6,475 nucleotides of DNA from Betaproteobacteria bacterium (lineage in GTDB: Bacteria; Pseudomonadota; Gammaproteobacteria; Burkholderiales; Rhodocyclaceae), in the NCBI GenBank assembly GCA_025997075.1, contig BNUC01000174.1:1-6475 (forward strand), read 5' to 3'. Position numbers and translations under genes: made by a program. Each line of letters begins with the position of its first letter. The first letter of the stretch is position 1. Under the pieces are notes generated by a model, which searched no databases, was not told the origin of the DNA, and worked only from the letters and a program-made list of their open reading frames with translations. Positions 5,643 to 6,475 of the stretch are shown piece by piece.

Positions 5643-6475
5643 ATGTCTGAACTGCTAAAAAGCGTAGATGCGCATACCAAGTTAGCTGGTACGAACAAGC
5701 TGGAAATCCTCATGTTTACGCTTGGTGTCAGCGCCAATACTGGACGGAGGGAGACTTTCGGCATCAATGTCTTCAAAGTCCGGGAGGTCATGCGGACCCC
5801 TCCCATTACCTCCGCCCCGGAAATGCCGGATACGGTGGAGGGTATGGTCAGTTTGCGTGGGATATTGGTTCCTGTGGTTGATTTGGCGAAATATGCTGGC
5901 GTGTCGACCGATTCGTCGCGTTCCATAATGATCGTCACCGAATACGCCGGGCATACGCAGGGTTTTTTGGTCGAAGGGGTGGATACCATCCTGCGCCTTG
6001 ACTGGAGCCAGATGAAAGTGCCGCCGGATATGTTGACGGCGGAGTTGGGGGGGCTGGTTACGGCGGTAACGGAGTTGCCGGATGGCCGTTTGGTCATGAT
6101 GATGGATGTGGAAAAAGTCTTGTCGGCAACGACCAAATACGACGATGATGTCGTTTTCCGCGATATCAAACCGCTGAACGATCCGTCACTGAAGGTGGTT
6201 TTTGCCGATGATTCGGTGGTGGCGCGCAAACAGATCGAGCGTACACTCAATGCAATGCATGTGAACTATGTCGAGGCGATCAATGGGCGTGCCGCCTGGG
6301 AAGAACTGGAGAAAGTCGCCGCGCAAGCCAAGTCGTCGGGCCGGGCGGTTTCGGATCTGGTGAGCCTGGTGTTGACCGATATTGAAATGCCTGAAATGGA
6401 TGGTTATATCCTGACGAAAAAAATCAAGACCGACTCTCGCTTTGCGGGTGTTCCGGTCATCATGCACTCATCGTT
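5643..6475 (+). CDS. cheV: Chemotaxis coupling protein CheV (CheW-receiver fusion), 3' end cut by window
   Basis: CheV is a cytoplasmic adaptor that links chemoreceptors to the kinase CheA and can be phosphorylated by it. Reading from ATG 5643, which has AAGGGG 7 nt upstream, gives 277 codons with no stop before the window ends. Residues about 18-162 form a CheW-like domain: LEILMFTL, FGINVFKVREVMRTPPIT, EGMVSLRGILVPVVDLAKY and GFLVEGVD. Residues from about 183 form a response-regulator receiver. Its acidic pair is D189-D190 (VVFADDS), the predicted phospho-acceptor is D246 (VLTDIEMPEMDGY), and the VPVIMHSS strand ends at the edge. Roughly 35-50 C-terminal residues, including the conserved receiver lysine, lie outside the window if the length is typical. 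It follows the cheR-cheB pair after a 167-bp leader and is probably part of the same chemotaxis locus. Confidence 0.95.
   Translation, partial: MSELLKSVDAHTKLAGTNKLEILMFTLGVSANTGRRETFGINVFKVREVMRTPPITSAPEMPDTVEGMVSLRGILVPVVDLAKYAGVSTDSSRSIMIVTEYAGHTQGFLVEGVDTILRLDWSQMKVPPDMLTAELGGLVTAVTELPDGRLVMMMDVEKVLSATTKYDDDVVFRDIKPLNDPSLKVVFADDSVVARKQIERTLNAMHVNYVEAINGRAAWEELEKVAAQAKSSGRAVSDLVSLVLTDIEMPEMDGYILTKKIKTDSRFAGVPVIMHSS

Overview
The window looks like chromosome from a motile, flagellated betaproteobacterium (Nitrosomonadales/Rhodocyclales-like). This is inferred from the high GC content, an E. coli-type four-helix MotA/MotB stator pair, a CheV-type adaptor, and palindromic or GC-rich intergenic repeats of a kind common in that group. 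I cannot name a genus from sequence alone.

Layout. Positions 1-503 carry no convincing gene. They hold a ~110-bp imperfect palindrome (24-134), then GC-rich hairpin repeats (about 198-345), then a short leader. Next comes a TonB-family protein on + (504-1391) with a tandemly repeated Pro/Ala linker. It converges on a zinc-ribbon Nudix hydrolase on - (1930-1397), with only 5 bp between the stop codons. A divergent intergenic region (1931-2116) holds a plausible sigma-70 promoter and a tandem 9-bp repeat. After it runs a + strand motility and chemotaxis block: motA (2117-2974), motB (2977-3912), cheR (3977-4858), a receiver-less cheB (4855-5475), and, after a 167-bp AT-richer leader, cheV (from 5643, cut by the window end).

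How the genes work together. MotA and MotB form the proton-driven stator of the flagellar motor. CheR methylates chemoreceptors and the CheB-type esterase removes those methyl groups, giving sensory adaptation. CheV couples receptors to CheA through its CheW-like domain and carries its own phospho-acceptor domain. The most notable point is that the CheB protein is only the catalytic domain. It keeps its Ser-His-Asp triad but lacks the N-terminal receiver by which CheA-phosphate normally controls it. CheV, with a receiver, is the next gene. No cheA, cheW, cheY, cheZ or receptor gene is in the window, so these must lie elsewhere. I found no mobile-element gene, CRISPR array, tRNA or rRNA, and no clearly new multi-gene system.
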